Below, in pieces: positions 6,430 to 8,923 of a stretch of DNA of 8,923 nucleotides (positions are counted from its first letter, which is position 1; the number at the start of each line of letters is the position of its first letter). The position numbers and the translations under genes were made by a program. This DNA is from an uncultured Ignavibacteriales bacterium (GTDB taxonomy: Bacteria > Bacteroidota > Ignavibacteria > Ignavibacteriales > Ignavibacteriaceae). Location of the stretch: NCBI GenBank assembly GCA_903915485.1, contig CAIWTC010000634.1, forward strand, positions 1 to 8,923, given 5' to 3'. The notes under the pieces were generated by a model that saw nothing but the letters and a program-made list of their open reading frames with translations, was not told the origin of the DNA and ran no database searches.

Positions 6430-7251
6430 TCAGTAAAATGAGAAGCCTAGCAAGCTGCTTTTATTGGCAGAACTGATTTTGCTTTTCTCCTTATTCACTT
6501 TCAACTTTAGTTTCTTCTCGATATACTCGGTTATTCCTTTTAATACCCGCTCGGCTGCTTTATTGCTCTTTACATATATACTGCAATCATCTGCATACCT
6601 GACAAACTTATGCCCTCTGCTTTCGAGTTCCTTATCCATTTCATCTAACACTATATTTGACAGAACAGGGCTTAAAGGACTTCCTTGAGGAGTTCCTTCT
6701 TCTCTTGTGTTTACTATCCCTTCGACCATTATTCCGTTTGTTAGATATTTGCGGATTAATTTCAGCAACTGTTTATCTTCTATTCGGTGGCTTAGGGTTT
6801 GCATTAGTCTGTCGTGGTTTACTTTGTCAAAGAATCTTTCAAGGTCTATTTCTACAACATATTTGTCCCCTCCATTTATATATGTCTCCGCCTGTTTTAC
6901 AGCTTCATGCGCTGATTTATTAGGGCGAAATCCATAACTATACGGACTGAATGTTTCATCATAGATTTGACTTAGTTTTTGGGCTATGGCTTGTTGGATT
7001 AATCGGTCTGTTACCGTTGGGATTCCCAACTTTCTTTTCCCGCCGTTTGGCTTCGGGATTTCTACTTCCCTGACTGCACTTGGATTATATCTGCCTTCCA
7101 TTATTTTGGCTCTGATTTTTGACCAATGGAGCTTCATATGAGGCAGTAGTTCTTCAACTTCCATTCCGTCTATTCCGTTTGCTCCTTTATTCGATACTAC
7201 TCGCTTTAAGGCTTTGCTCATATTTCCTTTGCCTAATATTTCTTCAAGCAT
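6430..7251 (-). CDS. ltrA: Group IIC intron reverse transcriptase, N-terminal RT part (ends at in-frame TGA)
   Basis: This 273-residue part contains the full fingers and palm of a group II intron RT, which copies the intron into DNA at its target during retrohoming. Visible blocks are GIDGM (RT1 region), LGIPTVTDRLIQQA (75-88), YSYGFRPNKSAHEA (104-117), IDLERFFD with the first catalytic aspartate D136, EGTPQGSPLSP (186-195) and YADD (219-222). It stops after LLGFSFY, where intact relatives continue into the thumb/X domain. The ATG at 7251 is preceded by AAGGAAAGAG on the minus strand, a good ribosome site at suitable spacing. All catalytic aspartates are present, so the chemistry could work, but RT without thumb normally lacks processivity and intron RNA binding. 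It is either a recent pseudogene or half of a split enzyme. Confidence 0.92.
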   Translation of the reverse strand: MLEEILGKGNMSKALKRVVSNKGANGIDGMEVEELLPHMKLHWSKIRAKIMEGRYNPSAVREVEIPKPNGGKRKLGIPTVTDRLIQQAIAQKLSQIYDETFSPYSYGFRPNKSAHEAVKQAETYINGGDKYVVEIDLERFFDKVNHDRLMQTLSHRIEDKQLLKLIRKYLTNGIMVEGIVNTREEGTPQGSPLSPVLSNIVLDEMDKELESRGHKFVRYADDCSIYVKSNKAAERVLKGITEYIEKKLKLKVNKEKSKISSANKSSLLGFSFY

Positions 7252-7416
7252 TCTCTTTCCTTGTGCTTTTATTTGGTGGTTGGTTGTATTTCTTTTGTAG
7301 GGTTTATATCGGTTCGTTCGGCTACTTTATACTTTTACTTTCAGTTTCCAACTTATCCTCTGTATAACAGTTCCTTTATTCGGTTTTTCCGCTTTCTTTA
7401 CTTTCCCGATACTCTG

Positions 7417-7456
7417 CCCTTCTTTCAACCGTTTAACGTTTGACCCTTCTTTCAAC
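7417..7456 (-). repeat. 13-bp direct repeat in intron domain IV
   Basis: CCCTTCTTTCAAC occurs at 7417-7429 and 7444-7456 (plus-strand reading), 14 bases apart. The copy at 7444-7456 lends its TTTCAAC to a 7-bp hairpin with GTTGAAA at 7470-7476, the stem at the entry of domain IV. The other copy could compete for the same partner. Confidence 0.6.
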
Positions 7457-7852
7457 TACTTATTTTTTTGTTGAAATACTATGGTCGCTGCTGACTTCTG
7501 ACGGTTCAATCATATATCGCTATATGGGTTGTCTCTGTGTCAGACTTTCGTCCCTTGACTGTTTGAGACTTTTCCGTCAGACCTCCCCGATTAAGAACGA
7601 TAACTTTCCTCTCATATATCTGTCAGATTTACCTATGCAAGTTTCGGATAGTTTTGGACTTCGCTTTGTTAAGCAAGCTCGTCCTCTTGCATCTGCCTTT
7701 TATCTGCTTCCTGTTCGTCAGACCGAGATTTTGCCGCCGACTTCCTTTAGATTCCACCTCACGATGGACACCCTTGTCTTAAACTAACACTTCCCACTAT
7801 CAGGGCGTGTTCGGGATTTTCACCCTATAGTTATCACCCATGTCGGGCGAAC
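7457..7852 (-). ncRNA. Group II intron domains I-III (5' ribozyme core)
   Basis: This 650-base stretch without a gene (to 7251) is explained by intron RNA. Reading the minus strand from 7852, conserved class C blocks appear in order: CGACATGGGTG, CTATAGGGTG, TCCCGAAC, AAGGGTGTCC, GGAATCTAAAGGAAG, GGCAAAATCTCGGTCTG, AACAAAGCGAAGTCC, GGGGAGGTCTG and AGAAGTCAGCAG. These are the pieces I recall from group IIC domain I to III, including the exon-recognition arm. The domain limits are approximate. The plus-strand reading frames here are not genes. Confidence 0.85.
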
Positions 7853-7854
7853 TT

Positions 7855-7886
7855 AAAAAAGGCTGCTTGAAACCAAGCAGCCTTTT
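7855..7886 (-). terminator. Intrinsic terminator of the ompA-like gene, potentially bidirectional
   Basis: Nine perfect base pairs, GGCTGCTTG (7861-7869) with CAAGCAGCC (7874-7882), enclose a four-base loop. On the minus strand the stem is followed by six T's (7860-7855), then AA and the intron. On the plus strand it is followed by TTTT. It lies 24 nt after the stop codon of the minus-strand gene. Before the intron arrived it would also have lain about 26 nt after rseP and could have ended that transcript. Confidence 0.93.
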
Positions 7887-7910
7887 CAATTTGTTCTAAG
7901 TTAAAAAGAA

Positions 7911-8923
7911 TTACTTAACAACTTTAATTTCAACACGGCGGTTTAATGCTTTTCCGTCAGCTGTTTTATTATCAGCTACAGGATTTGCTTCACCGAGAGC
8001 TTTAACTGAAATTCTTGATGCGCTAACACCTTTTGCAACTAAATAATTTTTTACATTATTAGCTCTTTTTTCAGAAAGCGATGTATTTGATTTTTCATTG
8101 CCGTCAACATCTGTATATCCGACAACTTCAACATTTACACTAGGATGTGATAATAAAACGAAAGCATCCTGAGCAAGAATTGAAACATTCTCTGATTTGA
8201 TTTTTGATTCATTTACATCAAAGTTAATTCCGATTAAAGCAATCTGTTCATTTGTTGCTTTAGCGAATTTCTCAACTTTTGATTCTACCATGTCTTCTAA
8301 TCTTTTGTAATCGACCTGGGTAGGAGCAGTTTTTCCTGCATCAATCATTTTTTGAATTCTATCATAATCAACTAAAGAAGGTAAAGCATTTGTTGTTGTT
8401 GAACCTGCAGTTGATGATGATGTTGTATTATAAATATTGGTAATTCCACCGGGAGCATTATCACATAATTTTGAAAGCGGTCCGCGTTCCCAATAATATA
8501 CTACACCAAGTTCACATGATACATATGCATCAAGTGTTCCACCAAACAAACCACCGCCAGGAGCTGATACTCCGTCAAAACGGTCTGTAGATACTTGATG
8601 GTATCCAAATTCTCCTTTAGCATCCCATTCTTTATTAATCGTGTATTTTGCACCAACAATAAAGTTAATGATAAGTTCACCGAATACGCTTTTATTTGGA
8701 ATAATAGCAGTATTTGCTGAATTTTTAACAGTATAAGCTGCTAAGGCTAAACCTGTTCCAAAATAAAATTTATATGGATTGCATGGACCAAATGTGTATA
8801 AATAAGCTAATTCAAAAGTCTCAGCCGTTGTTGCCGGAGGAGTAGAAGAAGGGAGTGTTGCTCCAGATTTAGAAGTAAAATTTAAATAATCTAGTTTAAG
8901 TCTAAGAGCGTTTACCTCATCTA
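7911..8923 (-). CDS. OmpA-family outer membrane protein, beta-barrel plus peptidoglycan-binding domain (5' end outside window)
   Basis: The frame stays open from the TAA at 7911 to the right edge, about 337 codons, so the real start lies beyond 8923; a TTG at 8549 is not a credible start. The C-terminal ~105 residues are an OmpA-like domain: NFDVNESKI, then VEVVGYTDVDGN, SEKRANNVKNYL, and ALGEANPV ending with NRRVEIKVV. The Asp of GYTD and the Arg of SEKRA are the residues that hold diaminopimelate of peptidoglycan. The upstream ~200 residues alternate aromatic and polar positions (FELAYLYTFG, PYKFYFGTGLALAAY, GAKYTINKEWDAKGEFGYHQ), as in an eight-stranded-type barrel of the outer membrane. 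A Ser/Thr-rich linker (NTTSSSTAGSTTTN) and a short helical stretch join the two. The protein would tether the outer membrane to the cell wall. A strong terminator follows the gene. Confidence 0.93.
   Translation of the reverse strand, partial: DEVNALRLKLDYLNFTSKSGATLPSSTPPATTAETFELAYLYTFGPCNPYKFYFGTGLALAAYTVKNSANTAIIPNKSVFGELIINFIVGAKYTINKEWDAKGEFGYHQVSTDRFDGVSAPGGGLFGGTLDAYVSCELGVVYYWERGPLSKLCDNAPGGITNIYNTTSSSTAGSTTTNALPSLVDYDRIQKMIDAGKTAPTQVDYKRLEDMVESKVEKFAKATNEQIALIGINFDVNESKIKSENVSILAQDAFVLLSHPSVNVEVVGYTDVDGNEKSNTSLSEKRANNVKNYLVAKGVSASRISVKALGEANPVADNKTADGKALNRRVEIKVVK

Larger units (their letters stand above)
5923..7852 (-). mobile_element. Group IIC (bacterial class C) intron with encoded reverse transcriptase
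   Basis: Read on the minus strand, the element runs from GTTCGCCCG (5' end, 7852) to CTACTCGAT (3' end, 5923), about 1930 nt. It has a domain I-III core near the 5' end, an RT ORF in domain IV, a domain V hairpin (5961-5990) and a domain VI hairpin (5926-5957). The RT has the class C layout of about 418 residues with RT and X domains and no endonuclease domain. It lies 8 nt beyond the stem of the intrinsic terminator of the ompA-like gene, the target site class C introns are known to choose. From memory, the core and domain V closely resemble the Oceanobacillus iheyensis group IIC intron. Two features are odd: the 5' end reads GTTCG rather than GTGYG, and the RT is interrupted by TGA. It lies between convergent genes and breaks neither. 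The boundaries are predicted by homology, with no empty site seen. Confidence 0.93.

Noticed and set aside
6430..6432. TGA as selenocysteine, or a whole-genome code change
   Set aside because: I see no selenocysteine-type hairpin requirement met, the family has no selenocysteine at this site, and no other gene in the window contains an in-frame TGA.
5995..7251. The two RT parts as independent unrelated genes
   Set aside because: They share one frame, adjoin at a single TGA and together match one class C reverse transcriptase of normal length.
6072..7787. Several plus-strand reading frames of 60-115 codons
   Set aside because: They lie antisense to the RT gene or inside the intron RNA core, are hydrophobic artefacts of the complementary strand, and match no family I know.
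8547..8549. TTG as the start of the OmpA-family gene
   Set aside because: The frame stays open with barrel-like sequence through to base 8923, so the TTG is internal and the true start is outside the window.

Overview
The window looks like a chromosomal piece from the Bacteroidota/Chlorobi side of the tree, most likely an Ignavibacteria-type bacterium. The strongest taxonomic clue is the C-terminal sorting domain of the alginate lyase (an NYPNPFNP motif, then an SGIYFYSL-type stretch and a basic tail), which is the type IX secretion tag as it commonly appears in Ignavibacteria. The AT-rich composition, weak Shine-Dalgarno sequences and TAA-dominated stop codons fit. This assignment is inference; there is no rRNA in the window.

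Left part (1-2670, + strand): the 3' end of a sigma-54-dependent AAA+ activator, a small exported protein of unknown function, then, behind its own sigma-70-like promoter, a secreted PL7-family alginate lyase with an N-terminal carbohydrate-binding-like region and a C-terminal sorting domain. Middle (2858-5904, + strand): a four-helix membrane protein, dxr (second step of the MEP isoprenoid pathway) and the rseP-type site-2 protease, closely spaced as a probable operon. dxr next to rseP is a common bacterial arrangement.

Right part (5923-8923, - strand): a complete-looking group IIC intron of about 1930 nt, with a recognisable 5' end, domain I-III core, an ORF in domain IV, domain V, domain VI and a 3' end. 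It sits immediately downstream of the intrinsic terminator of a minus-strand OmpA-family gene that runs off the right edge. This is the classic target preference of class C introns. Removing the intron leaves only 76 bp between the convergent rseP and ompA-like genes, with one hairpin able to terminate both; the intron has pushed rseP away from it.

The most notable anomaly is in the intron-encoded reverse transcriptase. One in-frame TGA, followed directly by ATG, splits the protein exactly between the RT (fingers/palm) part and the thumb/X maturase part, while both halves look intact. It may be a recent nonsense mutation, a split two-polypeptide enzyme made by stop-start reinitiation, or a readthrough case. 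I see no CRISPR array, tRNA, rRNA or defence cassette.
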